Source: Kingdonia uniflora (taxonomy: Eukaryota; Streptophyta; Magnoliopsida; Ranunculales; Circaeasteraceae). From it: a stretch of DNA of 64,000 nt. Location of the stretch: the NCBI GenBank assembly GCA_014058105.1, contig JACGCM010000750.1, positions 1,364,001 through 1,428,000 on the forward strand, written 5' to 3'. Positions 46,115-58,689 of the stretch are shown here, in pieces; within the stretch, counting starts at the first letter, position 1; each line of letters begins with the position of its first letter. Under the pieces are notes generated by a model. That model saw only the letters and a list, made by a program, of their open reading frames with translations, did no database searches and had not been told where the DNA came from. The translations under genes and the position numbers were made by a program.

Positions 46115-46866
46115 TGTAGTAGCCAACTCGCAACCTTCTAGCTCCAGCCGAACACTCGAAGGCTACATCGAAGCCTACCTGATAGCTCGAAGCCTAAAAA
46201 CTTCACAGTTAAGCCCTCCTAGACTATTCGAACATTTGACAATGAATAGGATTCAGAGTTGAAGGCAGATACGTCAGCGCATGAGCTCCACATCAACACC
46301 AGAAACACTTTGACCATAGTCGCACATGGTCGAAGGCAGATATGTCAGACAGCCAGCTCACCAGACAGAACGGCGGGGTACGCCGCTTGACAACTACAGT
46401 ATTAGAACTAACAACGACCACAGTGTCAGAGCAAATAGGACAATGGCTACAGTGTTAGACCTGACAACTTTGGCGTCAGAACCGACTCCGAGTATAAGTC
46501 AGTTGTCCTTGGAGGATATACTTGTAATTTAACTTCCCTTGGCGACTAATCCCTTCCTATGTTCTATAAATAGGATGGAGGGGGAATCAAAGGGGGGTTA
46601 TGAAATTTCTCCCCTGATCCCTTGAAGTTTACCTTCGATAACCCTGTAAATCACCCTGTACTCAAAACTTTGATTACTCGACAGTTATATTTATACTCTT
46701 AAAAATCCTCATCAGAGGTCATGGAGTGTCTCATTCTAGGCCTCCACACAAGTATATTATCAGTAGATTATTCGTATTATTGGTTATATGCTTAAACCCT
46801 GTGATAGAAGATAAATTTTGTGGTGTAAGAGCCAACTTCTCCTCCTTGCAAAGTTAGGCCCCTACA
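46115..46866 (+). repeat. Element C 3' LTR
   Basis: Begins TGTAGTAGCC after the polypurine tract GAGAGGGGGAAAA (46102-46114) and ends CCCCTACA. It has the same length as the 5' copy, with the TATA box near 46563-46574. Confidence 0.93.
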
Positions 46867-47274
46867 GCCCCGATGTCACCTCTGAGTGTTTAGTCTTTTG
46901 ACTATTTATGCCACTCAGGTTTGCCCGAATCAGAACATTAAAAAACACCGAGGTCGCCTCCATGTATCATTCAACTCGAAGGGTTGACTAGATACTTAGG
47001 TTTGCCAAAATCAAGAAGTTCATTGAGCTGTGATACAATGCAAAAGGTCGAATAAAATAGTTTATTGATTACATGGTGGTTATTACGGCGGTAAGGGGTA
47101 GTAGCCGCAGCCAATTAAATGAGACTAGTTGCATTGTATTCCATGGGTTAGGTAGGGGTTTATCGTCTTCAGTCATAAGGTATTAGGATCCTCTATTTGC
47201 TTTGTCATATACAACGTATATTTACTTCAACATTAACCTCACAAGGGGAGAACAGAGTAGCAGACGCCGTAATC
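46867..47274. mobile_element. Element D (right part) resuming after element C
   Basis: GCCCCGATGTCACC continues exactly where the D repeat unit stopped at 33765, judged against the complete unit near 33515-33560. The unit runs to about 47030. Unassigned sequence then follows up to the LINE, perhaps further D spacer. No D pol is seen. Confidence 0.65.
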
Positions 47275-49150
47275 TTACAAGTTCCGACAAATGAGGAATT
47301 TCGTTCTTTTGCAGACGAAGATATCGCAATATAACCAACTAATGAGGACAGAACCCTTGAGGGTGATGAATACATAAAGCCTATTCATAAGGTCAGACAC
47401 AATCTCAACCCAACAAGTTGGGTAGATGAAATGGAATGAGAAGACAAGGTACATCTTTGAACTAATCAAGTTCTTAAAGGGGGAAAGGTTTACACCTTTG
47501 ACCCGAGAGTGACGCGTTCTACCTACAAAGATCAATGAAAGTTGTCTTCTGGAATGCTCGAGGTCTGGGAAACAGAAAAATGATTCGTTATCCCAAGAAA
47601 GTAACATTAAGAATAGAACCATATATTTTGGGCATTGCTAAACCTAAGATTTTCTGCAAAGACTTTATACTGTCGGGATATGACACTAAAGTCATTTGCA
47701 ATGAACAAACCCCAGAGAAAGGCAACTTATGGATACTATGGCTTAAAGGAACTCCTATACCTGACGTACTCTCTCTATCGAAATAATATATTATGGTAAA
47801 ATATATGGATAATTGCTTCTCCATTGTTCATGCAGATTACAGCAAAATTAACAGGTTAGAGCTTTGGACTGACCTCTCTAATTTTTCTGCAACCAATGTG
47901 AAGCTCTGTATATGCATCAGGAAATTCAACGTGGCTCTTTGACTCAAGGTTGGAGAATGAAGGCGCTCCCTCGAACACACTCCGACCACTTACTCATTCT
48001 GAGAGATCATTGCCAAGTACTTAAACCTACCAACATACCATTCCGATATCTCCAATCTTGGGGAGATGACCTGGGTTTCAGGGAACTTGTAGCAGATAGT
48101 TGGGAGAAGCCGCTACTTGCAGCCCCACTATTTTTGCTAATGATGAAACTACGACGACTCAAGGCAGACATAAAGGAATGGAGAAGGAACTTCGTAACCC
48201 AGCAATGTAACAAAATGCAACTAGAGAAAGAGATGATGGAAGTCCAAGTACCATTAGAAGAAGATATTACCAATGATCTTATCGAAAAGAGATACTTAGC
48301 CCAAATAAAACTGCTGAACAAATGGGAGGAAAATGAAGAGCATGATTAGAGACAAAAATCAAGGATCAAATGGCTAGAAGCAGGAGACCGCAATACTAAA
48401 TATTTTCACCCCACTACAAAGGTGAGGAATGCTAAAGCACTGATTATAGAAATTAAAGACGGCTCGGGTGCAGAGATCACAAACCAATCTCTCATCAAGG
48501 AACACATCATCAATTATTGCACCGCCAAGTTCAAAGCTACAGAAACGCAAAAATGCCCAACTCTCTTCGATCGGTTCCCTACGCAAGTGTCTGAAACATA
48601 AAAAAATTCCTTTATTTCATGCCCATCCAATGACAAGATTGGAGATGCAATATTCTCGATGGATGCAAACAGCGCCCCTAGCCCAGATGGATTCTCTGAA
48701 AATTTCTATAGAATATTCTGGGAGACCCTGAGTTCTGATGTTTATGATGGAATATCTTCTTTCTTTTGAGATGGTATGATTCCTATGAATTTTAACTCCA
48801 ACACCATCGTACTAATCCCAAAAATCCTTAACCCGTCCTTGATTCAACACTACAGGCCTATCTATCTCAGTAACTTTATTTTCAAAGTTATTGCTAAAAT
48901 CCTAGCTACTCAACTATCTCGGATTGCTGACTGAAGTGTTTCAAAAGACCAGAGCACTTTTATCGTGAATAGAAACATTCATAATAATATATGCATGGCC
49001 TCTGAAATGGTGAATAAGATTCAATTTAAGAGAAAACATGGCAATGTGGCACTCAAGATAGACATCAGTCAAACTTATGATACTATGAGCTGGACATACA
49101 TCTTCACAACATTAAGCACCTTTTGGTCTCGTTCGAACGAATTCATGTAG
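47275..49150 (+). pseudogene. L1-type LINE fragment (endonuclease and part of RT)
   Basis: ORF2 starts at ATG 47535 with MKVVFWNARGLGNRKMIR, the conserved N-terminus of the plant L1 endonuclease. A central region (47912-48349 and on) has IKWLEAGDRNTKYFH near 48367. The RT begins near 48640 (SAPSPDGFSENFYRIFW), with YRPIYLSNFIFKVIAKIL and LKIDISQTYDTMSW (near 49051). It stops at about 49150 before the YADD catalytic box. Stops and frame changes are frequent. The upstream 47275-47534 may be the end of ORF1. No 3' tail or target duplication is found. Confidence 0.85.
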
Positions 49151-50290
49151 TTTCCTTGTATATTTTCTTCTATATTTTCTTTTTCGTAGAAAGTCCATAT
49201 ACATATGCCCTAGTGTCATGTACTAGGGTATAGCATGGTTGGTTTCCCCTCATCTTGTAAACTTTTATTTGGATATATCTTACTAAACTTTTTGCAAAAG
49301 AACTAAGCATGGGTATTAAGAATATACATGTTATAGCAAGGAAAACACTGAAACATAATACATAATACGACGAATATAAAACTACTAACAATATATATGT
49401 TCTATAAAAACAAAGATAAACCCTCCTAGGGATTGAAGTACATGACACACATAATTACTATCTCAAAAGGATCTAATTAGAAAGGATGGTTATTCAGCTA
49501 GATATAAGTGACCATTTATACTTTTTCGTAGGTTCTTTTAATAGAAATTTCTCTAGGACAATTACAAAATATACTCCATACTGAAAATGACTTAATAAAA
49601 TATATTATAGGTTTTGCTCATTTTAGGACATAATTTCCTTGCCCATTAAGCCTATTTTTGGCCTGAACTGTGAAACCAACCCTCATCACTGAAAAAAAAA
49701 CTTTTTTTTTCAATCACAATATATCAACAGTACCTCAAGCAATGAAATAAGCAATAAATAGGCAACTACTTACACTTGACACAATTCAGACCATGCGCTT
49801 CTCATGTGAAGGCAAAGGTAGTAGGTTACACTGACGAAACAACGAGGGTGAACTTCGGTACTTACTTTCAAACTCGTAATATCATGGAAGTCTTGGACTA
49901 CGAGAGAATACCTTCTTGAAGTAGCTGCAATTAAAGGACAGCAAAATATCAAAAATAGTTACATGCATATTTTGTTTAAGAAATGCAAATATATAATTGT
50001 ATTTCTAGTAAGAGGATCTTGTTAAATATTTCTTTGAGTTTGAAGAAAATCATGGAGAAAATAATTGATCAGCCTTATGACACTTCAAACTCTAAGACAG
50101 TACTACCAACTTTAAACCCTAGTTAGGGTCACTGTTAATACCATTCCAAAGAGACATATTGGGGAAAATTAAAGATTTTTGTTGAACCGTGAGCGAGGGC
50201 ATAACTTTTTTTTGTTTTTTTTTGTTTTTTATAAACCAAAACGATGAGCTTTTCAATAATCATTCCTGGAAGTTTCTTCATGCAAATATA
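49151..50290. other. Intergenic, nothing recognised
   Basis: AT-rich DNA with only short open frames lacking recognisable domains. A short inverted repeat (CCCTAGT ... ACTAGGG, 49208-49228) is present. Confidence 0.4.
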
Positions 50291-50387
50291 GGCTTATCAT
50301 AAGAGTAATGATTACAAGCTCACATTTTCATACATAAAAGACATTAATGAAAAAAAAAATTGCACGCAACCTTGCTAATCCTTTAAT

Positions 50388-52000
50388 TTACCTGAGAATA
50401 ATCCTCTTTTCTAAACTACACGACATAAGGTTAGGGTACTTACAAGCCACTGAAGGCTTCCACTCTAAATTTGTTACATAGAAATGCATTAATTTCCTAA
50501 AATTTTCTCTGAAGGCTTCATAATCAAAGGTTGCTGCTTGAAATGCAGATAAAATATCTTCCTCAGATAAACCAAAACTCTTATAAGCCTGTATTTTTAG
50601 TTCCCAATTCGATTCGGAAATTTGTAACATCATTTGGAGGGCTATAATGAATTTCATAGTCATAGGATTGAAACCCAATTTTGTAGCCTTTCCAATATTT
50701 ATTTCGAAGTGTTCAGTGTTATGCGTTAGTGTTGATGGCTCGGCCATGATCTATTTTGTAATATGGGATTGAGCTACACCATGGGATCGCAAGATATTGA
50801 TGTTGGGTTTCATTAGTTTCTCTATATTGTATCTAAGTAAACGGGAACATTTCTTCAGAGAAGATACAAGGTTGTTTTCAGTCTCCACGAAGATTTTAAT
50901 AAAATTACAAGACATGATGAGACGGTATTCTAAGCTTCTGCAGAGGACCCCAGGCTAGAAGCAGACAAGACAAAACTCCTTCAGTCTTTTTCTTGTCAAC
51001 ATTCCTCCATACTTGCTCGCATAGGTTCAGAAATTCAAGACCACACCAATGGGAGAGAATAGAGAATCCTACCTCAACTCATCACAAAAGGAGTTTACTT
51101 AAAATGCCAACAAGAAAATAGACATTACGGGGAGATCTTAAAATAAGTCTACTCCCCTGGGGTATGCTGCGGAAACGATCTTGAGGTTGACAAATGGGAT
51201 TGGATTTATCTTCACTAGGATAGATCTTGATTCATTCAGTTATTTAGTTGCCTTCCTACCATCTTGTGTCCAGAGTTCCCATACTTTTTCTCTGATTTAT
51301 ACCTTTTTTCTTTAATTTGGTACTTTTTCTCTGATTTCAAGCCAGGGGCAACAACACACCCCTAGTTCCTGTGCTTTTTCCATAATCTCGAGCCAGGTGT
51401 AACCTTTTTTCTTTAATCAGGTGCATTTTGTATGATCTCGAGCTAGGTGCAACAGCACACCCCTTAGCCGGGTCTAAGCCCGACTCCAACACACCCATGT
51501 TTAATATGAACTCCCCAAGTAGATGAGTTGAAAAACCCAGAGATTTAAAATACTCAATCTTGGGTTTGAGGGTTTGGTCAGGCTTTGATTAAGTATTCTA
51601 GACCATTTGGTAATGAGTTTTGTGATTTGGGTATCTGTAAAACCATTCAGAGCTCAAATACAAAGTCTGCATTATTAGTAGACATAATGTTGAGCTTCTT
51701 CAAAGCCAAATTAGTCAATTCTAAAGACAACCCACATGATTTTATAAGATAAGGAATAGTGGGTGATTTCTCATTTGGGGATTCTGATATTAATGATTTG
51801 AGAGAATGGGTTTGAAAAAAACAAACATGGGGCATTGTTCTATTTCTACTAATTAGTTGTTGGGGCACAAAAATAAATATTTCTCAGAACAAATGCTTGT
51901 AATAAATGGGTTTAGACGAAACTTACAAGCTTCCCCCTTGAGTAATCTTTACAGGAGAAACAAACCCAAAAAAAAAAAAATCACCCCTTCAATGCTTGAT
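50388..52000 (-). pseudogene. mTERF-family protein pseudogene
   Basis: On the - strand the N-terminal part (51868-51500) has PTIPYLIKSCGLSLELTN, GFTDTQITKLITKW and KPKIEYFKSLGFS. The C-terminal part (50945-50388) has LKKCSRLLRYNIEKLMKPNI, ILRSHGVAQSHITK, SFGLSEEDILSAF and WKPSVACKYPNLMSCSLEKR. These are repeats of plant mitochondrial/plastid transcription-termination-factor (mTERF) proteins, which bind organelle nucleic acids. A ~0.5-kb block of unrelated sequence (about 50955-51490) separates the halves. There is an in-frame stop near 50748, a frameshift near 51640, and the last helices after EKRI are missing. Not functional. Confidence 0.85.
50955..51490. other. Insertion within the mTERF pseudogene
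   Basis: Sequence between the two mTERF halves has no coding similarity to the family. It contains a repeated phrase (TTTCTCTGATTT / ATCTCGAGC(C/T)AGGTG...AACA, near 51290-51460) in about three loose copies. Its source is unknown. Confidence 0.45.
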
Positions 52001-52326
52001 ATTGTATCTCAGATACAATTCCTCCCAAATTGGACTCCAACATAATATGAATTGAATCAAATCCAAAGCCCTAAATGCGCCAGGAGACCCAAACCAATTT
52101 GGAACCTTAATGTTTTGTGGTTTTGCATAACCCCTAGAATTTAATATAAAGAAGGAAGGGAAATAAAAAAAGGATTTTTAATTTATATGAAAAACCTTAT
52201 TCTAAATCCAAACATCAAACCATTTGGTTAGCAACAGGAGAAAGACACAAGGGTAGAAACTAGAAATACAATACCAACTTAAGCAGGAATTCGTCTTTCC
52301 AATTATGGATAGAAAAGACTTTAAGT

Positions 52327-52945
52327 TTACTTTTCATTGTCACCTCCACCAGCTTTAGCAGAGGTTTCCATCTTCTAAACATCATCTCCATCATCTGGGA
52401 TATCAGAAGACCACAATGTATGATCGTCTCCCAGAAGTTGCCTGATCAGAGTGTTATCTTTGTATGATTCCTCACTCAGGCTATCAAGTTTTGAGATAGC
52501 TTCATCAAAAGATTGCTTTGCAAGGTGGCAGGCCCTTTTAGACGAGTTCATAATCTCATAATAAAAGACTGAGAAGTTCAAAGCCAAGCCCAATCGGATA
52601 AAAAAGAGACAGATCAACCTCTACAATAGTGGAGGCCATCTAATAGGCCTTAAGCGACTAATCAGCAAATTCTTTCCTCTCATTCCCACTCTTAAATTCT
52701 GCAAGGTAACGATAATAATCCCCTTTCATCTTATAGTAAAATATAGTAGATTCCCTCGCAGTCGACGAAGGAATGAGATGCCCATCGATCACAGTCATGA
52801 TATTATTACAAATACTAGACAACCATGACTCAACTTTATTTATATACTTTCTGATTCTCTTAGCATTTTCTTCATTCCCTCTTCCATCCTCTTTCTATTC
52901 TATCGACGATAAAATCCTCCACGAAGCTCTTTGATAATATAAAAG
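52327..52945 (-). pseudogene. 14-3-3 protein pseudogene, 5'-truncated
   Basis: Read on the - strand, the sequence follows plant 14-3-3 proteins from the helix-3 region to the C-terminus: [105 protein letters not shown] and an acidic end before a stop. Phosphoserine-binding 14-3-3 dimers regulate many signalling proteins. The N-terminal third is missing, and three TAG stops lie upstream of the intact last 80 codons. No intron is visible within the recognised part, which suggests a retrocopy. Confidence 0.87.
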
Positions 52946-53770
52946 CATAAAGGAAAGATAAATACAAGGTAGGGAATGGGGATAACTCTCCCAGTCTATA
53001 GGCAAGCTGAAAGATAACCTTAACACCAAAGAAACCAACCACTAAAAAGCCTAGATTTCTACAAAAATACTCAACCCAAATAGATCTATATTAAAGGGAA
53101 TTCAAGGCTAAAACACAAAATCTAGATTAAGCCAAACAGCACTATAACTATACAGTTAACAACCCATCACAGTAAAAAAAGCTTTAAGAAAATCCAACAC
53201 CATCAAAATAGATATCCAAAAAGGGTGAGGTAAAGCTATAGCCTACAAAGATTGAAAGCTTCCCCAATAATTCTTAAGCAACCCTCACCCATCCAAATCA
53301 TCCAATTCCAATCCCCATTCTTCTGCTCATATGACTATAAAACTCAAGTTAAAAAAGAAGCAACAATATAAAGTCAAAATATAAAATCAGAGATCAATTA
53401 AGAATCACAATGCAAGTACAAGAGATTGCTAAAAATATAAAATTACTCCAAACGGAATTGAGTACTAAATTTCTGCTATCTTATACCTGCTCCAATGGTT
53501 AATCCTTGCAGATTAGGGCCGAAGTTAGGGTTGAATTGCACCATAAAAGCCTTATAGGAGATTGGCCCAAAATTAGGGCTACCTTACTACGACAGCTAAG
53601 ATTTTCTTCATTGGAAAACCTCCTCTTTTGAATGTGCCCCCAAAATCTTCTCTCACGTATTGGGTAAATTATCATCGTGATCCCGCAAAATTCTCTAAAA
53701 AATCGCATCCTAATTTCTATTTCTTGCAACCTATCTCGTATTTCCCTAAATTTAATTATTAGAAACAATG
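52946..53770. other. Spacer, nothing recognised
   Basis: Continues upstream of the 14-3-3 remnant without coding similarity. A 91-codon - strand frame (53774-53499) has no family I recognise. Confidence 0.35.
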
Positions 53771-53996
53771 TCATTTAAGCCATTAATGACGTTAGTATAG
53801 TGTTTTAGATTTCAAGTTTTTTAATGTCATTTGTTAAAATGACATAATTTACTACAGAAAATAGCAAGCAATGTCATTTTCTAATAAAATGACTTTGATG
53901 CATTAATGAACCTAAATGAAAAATATAACAATCAACGTCATTATTCAATAAATGAATTTGATTAGTTGACGCCATAACCCTTATTTGTTGTAGTAT
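53771..53996. repeat. CACTA-like right terminus with palindromic subterminal repeats
   Basis: The sequence ends ATTTGTTGTAGTA, which matches the right end of plant CACTA elements (normally TTGTTGTAGTG) with a final G-to-A change. Before it are inverted units ATGTCATTTGTTAAAATGAC (53824 on), ATGTCATTTTCTAATAAAATGAC (53871 on) and a weaker one near 53935. They are spaced about 50-60 bp apart, typical of subterminal repeats. The left end was not found. Confidence 0.5.
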
Positions 53997-54382
53997 GTTA
54001 CTTGTGTTTATACATAAATCGTTCACTTCAAAGGCTCAAATCAGGAGGTGAATTTAACACCAATCCTCCAAATCATTATATAATTATATCAATCACTACT
54101 TGTGTTTCTTGGCTACTAAATCTATCTATACTATTAAGGGGTTCTATGCACATGAGGTTCATGCTTATTGTTTATGAAATCCAAATGGCTATTTGAGATC
54201 CAGGATACTCACAGTAGTACTGGCATTTTTCTCTAAAAGCATTTAAACTATAAAAAGCTAAATTTGACAAAAACTCGCTTGAAAACACTAAAGCTTTACT
54301 TGGAATTATAATTCAGTTACCCAGTTTGGGTAGGCATGAGGAAGCACAAGAAAAAAATACAATATTGTAGAATATTTATAGG

Positions 54383-55066
54383 AACCTGGGTCTTTGGAAT
54401 GAGCTTCTCTGTGCAAGAATTCATGCGGTGAATTTGCTAATTAATTGTGATAAGTTAGATGAAGCCTTGAAGGAGTTGATGGGTATTGTTGGAGAAACTG
54501 ATGAAGTTTATTCTGGTAGAGCTTATGTATATCAACAAATGGAGAGGATGTTGTTTATGCAAGGGAATATTGTAGATGCAAAAGTTAGAATGACATTGGC
54601 TTTAAATATCCTTGAAAAGATAAGATTTGAAGAAGAAGAAGAGGTTGATAAAACGATAGGTACGACATTGGTTTATAAACATATTGGTACTCTAGATGAG
54701 GAGAGGAATGAGAATGTATTGGGGGCTAATATGTTCAGCAAGGCACTTGCTATAGTTGAGAAGATTCTGCTTGAATATCTGCTTCATAATAGATGGATGG
54801 TTATGCTTCCAATATCGATAGGGCAATTATTGTTAAAGTTTGAGGGCAATGAACCACTGGCTATTTTGTATTTGAAGGGAGGGGCGAAGATGCTTAAAGA
54901 GGTCATTGACAGTGGGGCTACATATCTTGAAATCTACCTGGGTTTTACGTATTATGTCTTGGGCACTACGTATATTAAGACTGGTAGGATGGAAACGACA
55001 GTTGAGGTGTTTTTGAAAGCCAAGGACATTTCATTAGCTTCACATGTCCTGAATCATAGATTTTAA
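54383..55066 (+). pseudogene. TPR-repeat protein gene fragment
   Basis: A clean frame follows a splice acceptor-like TTTATAG at 54380 and runs to a stop at 55066. It contains helix pairs with TPR spacing: LINCDKLDEALKELMGIVG, AYVYQQMERMLFMQGNIVDA, a long acidic insertion (FEEEEEVDK), NMFSKALAIVEKILL and YYVLGTTYIKTGRMETTVEV. No promoter or first exon is evident, so this looks like a 3' exon of a larger gene, either captured or truncated. The exact host gene is not identified. Confidence 0.6.
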
Positions 55067-57590
55067 ATTTGGATATGTTGGAACCTTGTTAAATCTTATT
55101 CAAAAGCGGAAAGGTAAGAACAATATTTTTTTCTTCTTCTTATAGTATTTGCATGTTAAATCCTTCAATTTACACCGTACTTAGTTTATGGTCTTTAGAA
55201 TATATGCTGGATTGCTATGTGCTTAGATGTAAGTTCAAAGATGGTCATTCTTTTATGTAATAAACTGAGTTCTCTTCTTTTAACGTGAAAGCTGGAAAAA
55301 AAGATTATGGGAAATGGTGGCCTGCAAAATAATAGAGGCGAAAGCTTCAAATCTTTATTCATTAAGCTTTATCTTACAAGTTAGGTTGAAATCTCTAATC
55401 TTTAAGTGTCTAATTTGAAAATATTATTTTTTCTTTCTTAATTGTGTCGACTACGGGGTGAGCATTGTTTTTTATTAGAATGAAACTAAGTTCTAACTCC
55501 TTTCACAACTCAAATAAAATAGGAAGTTAGTAAAGCAAATCAAATACTAAGTTAATAACTGAAGGAAGGGAAACATAAATAGAAAATTAAAGTTGGGGAA
55601 GAAGAAGGAAAGTCTTCTAGGGGGTATGTCTCGTGGGTGGAGACTGGAAAAAGTACACTTATACCCTCACATTAAATCGGTAGTACAAACTTATAATCAA
55701 TGACCTTGGTGGATCGTAATATTTGAATTTCTCATTGTAAAGAAATAGGCAACATAAGGAATCACCCTGGATCGTATGGAGTTGGTGATGCCCAATGCCA
55801 CTAAAGCTTCAGGCACTCGTTTGGCTTAACCAAAAACCGTTTGCTCATAGAGTGCATGGATCTACGAATTCTACGTACATTTTATATGTGCAAGAATAAT
55901 TTTCATCTTTTCTTAGTTTGGTTGTTTTACAAAATATCCCTATTTATTGTTTGATATAAGCAGATATTTCAAGCTTTAACCGATGCCTGGTATGGACCCG
56001 TCCTGATTTTTCACCTATTGGCCTAGAAAATTTGCTTTTGATTCTTGGTTTCTAGACTTTTAAAGATTTCAACAAGACTAGGGCTTTAGTAGGTGCTGCT
56101 CTTATTGGAATTCAGCGCCCCCCCCCCATCCCCTGCGGATTTTGTAGTTTATGACTGTAACACTTCTACCTCAAATGGACCTGTTTTGAGTTTTCCCCTT
56201 TTGACCTAGAAAATTCCCTTTTAATAGTTTCTAGTCTTTCAAAGATTTCAATTAGTGTAAGATTGTAGTAGGATGATCCCCTTATTGGAATGTTGGGCGC
56301 TACCACTAATAGTGGCGGGCCTTCCTACTGAATAATAATCCTGCCGTACCTTACCTTATATGTGATACAACCTTAAGAAAAACATTATCTTTGTCGCTGA
56401 AAAACCCCTCCCTCCGAAATTAGAACATAATGTACAACCTTTCTTAAAAATCTCTCAAGAACACTGTTGAACATACAAGGCAGTGCTTCTCTCCCAAAAA
56501 GATGGATGAATAACATCTGTATAACTTTTAGGGTGGCTTGTGCATAGCATGAAGTGCTCCAGCTACTAAAGAACAATTTCAAAATCCTCCAATTGGTTGG
56601 GTTTATAAGATCTTTTGTAATAGTGCCGCTAGAGGAAACCATGGCCGGTACAGCTTTTACAGATGGATGTCAGAGTTATACCAGTTTTATTACAAAAATA
56701 GCAAGAGCGGTTATAGAAACATGCAGTCACACAAGGAATAATTGATGTTCATTCAGACTTTCTACTACTATTTAGAATTGCAATCTGCTTGGTGTAAGTT
56801 GTGTCCGTTCAGAATTCTCTCATGTTCTCAAGGAATTGAACTTTCCTACAAGCAAACCATGGTTGTTTTTTGGTTATCGCATTGAAGTCTATTAAAGGAG
56901 ACCCATTTTTTTTATAATGGAGATACTCCTTATTTATTATGATTTGTAAATAAGAGATAGTAAATGATAGCAGCGGTTTCTTATATTTCCTGGTTTCTTC
57001 TATCTTGCAAACATACCTCTTATAATCAACTTTTTCATAAATATCAACTTAGTTGACACAATATATATTGTTTATTCTCGATATTTTCATGTCTTTTATG
57101 TAAACTATAGTGTCAAAGTACGAGAGATTTGCAGTCTTCACATACACCTCATTCACTCTCCCAAGAAAATTATAATGTGAGAACATATGATCTCTTGTAA
57201 ATACTATTATTAGTTTTTTCATATATTTCTCATTTCTTTCATTTTCTATTTTACAAGCACAAAGTATATCAGAGGTACGAAGTGTAGCGTAGATGAAAAA
57301 GTATTACAGACACAAACGTCTACCACCCAAGTTAATTTTTTTTTTTTGAGCTTGCTTTTTTATTAGATAATTGAAAATAATATTAAAGAGGTGGACTAGA
57401 GCTAGCCTTACCTCTGTAACACATCTTCAAATAGAATCTATACCAAGCTTTTCCATGAAATATCTTGCCCTGATATCTCCAGAGAGAGACCACTGTATAT
57501 AGTATAGTTAAAATCATAACACTTCCATGTTTATATAACCATGTAATATATATATATATATAGAATTGTAAATATAATCTTGACTTTTCT
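55067..57590. repeat. Noncoding stretch with one diverged direct duplication
   Basis: No gene is seen. Segments 56003-56125 and 56185-56305 are diverged direct repeats sharing GACCTAGAAAATT / GGCCTAGAAAATT, TCTAGTCTTTCAAAGATTTC and CTTATTGGAAT. A C10 run is at 56121-56130. A short TA run is near 57548-57561. Confidence 0.6.
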
Positions 57591-57595
57591 TCATA

Positions 57596-57873
57596 GGCAC
57601 AGCGTAAAAGGAAGGCTAAAGACACCAATTGCAAATTGTTAAGTTGGAAGGGCTCTAAGGTCACTGTTACTCATGCACAGTGGGTGACAAAAGATATTGA
57701 ATGCATGCTGCATAATCAAATTCCTGGCCTAATGTATACAAAGTTGTTGTTACAAATGCCGTAATCCCTTTATTCCTGTTATGGAGGGAAATTGATGATG
57801 CAAATACAATTGGTGGTACTTTAAAGAGTTTTATTGCATGGCCCAAGAAATACATGGTTATAAAGGATTATTG
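57596..57873 (+). pseudogene. CACTA-type transposon protein remnant (C-terminal domain)
   Basis: In two frames the sequence reads AQRKRKAKDTNCKLLSWKGS, then VVVTNAVIPLFLLWREIDDA and TIGGTLKSFIAWPKKYMV, ending at a stop. The closing (I/V)GxxxxFIAWP pattern matches the C-terminal domain common in plant En/Spm-type second proteins. It is bounded upstream by a probable intron acceptor (TTCATAG). It lies 1.3 kb before the CACTA-like right terminus at 59211 and probably belongs to the same element. Confidence 0.5.
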
Positions 57874-58689
57874 ATTCAGGTATAATAAACCCTTATAAAT
57901 TAACTATTTTTTCTCCATTACTACATTCTTATATAATCCAATTCTTATAAAAAAAAATCAAGATTCCCATTACTCTATTCTTAAAAATGATCTACTGCAT
58001 TGGATCATCTCATTGGTAGTTTGTCTGCAACAAAATTTATTTCCTGCCATATGTGACTGAACCTTATTGAAATGATTTGATCTACTAACAGGTTACATTA
58101 AGTACAAAATATCCATGAAATTTTCTATTTGTTTTAAATGATTGAATTACTATTGTTAAATATGAAACTACGTACCCATAGTCTTCTCCACCCTCTCTGA
58201 ATAGCTTGTTGTACTCCAATAATTTTGTTTGATATCTGCTATATAGTTTGTTGTGTTACCTATTTCTATACCAAATATTTCCAGAACTACTTTTGTGTTT
58301 TCTCTACAAATTATACCACCTTGATACATGATAGTAGACCCTTAGTTAGTTGATCTTTGTATAGGAAAAATTAAAGTAAGATTCATGATTGGTGTTCATT
58401 TTTGGATTGGATATGGTATGATTGTTTTACTATTTATAATTTAATTTGCTTACACACTTTTTCATACATTTTATGTAGTTATGGTGATGGCGTCGTAGTT
58501 GAAAATTACTTCCTACAGTGTTTGGCCATTGAACATAGATAAGAAGGGTTTTTCTATTATTGAAGTTTATGCTTTTATCTTCTTCTTTTTTGTTGAAGAC
58601 CTTAATATGATGTTTATAAGATTAACTTTTATGGTATCAGAATCCTTTTTACAGTAAAGCATATGACTTTTATTTATTTGATGAAATGT

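Larger units (their letters stand above)
33766..46866 (+). mobile_element. Element C: complete Ty3/gypsy Tat-type retrotransposon
   Basis: A 13.1-kb element with LTRs of identical length (752 bp), primer site, polypurine tract, gag-pol, a tandem-repeat block and an antisense extra gene. Flanking pentamers are GGCCC (33761-33765) and GCCCC (46867-46871), a one-mismatch target duplication. It is inserted inside the tandem repeats of the related element D in opposite orientation. Stops and loss of catalytic residues make it inactive. Confidence 0.93.

Noticed and set aside
53499..53774. 91-codon - strand frame upstream of the 14-3-3 remnant
   Set aside because: Its sequence does not continue the 14-3-3 protein and shows no recognisable family; chance frame is likely.
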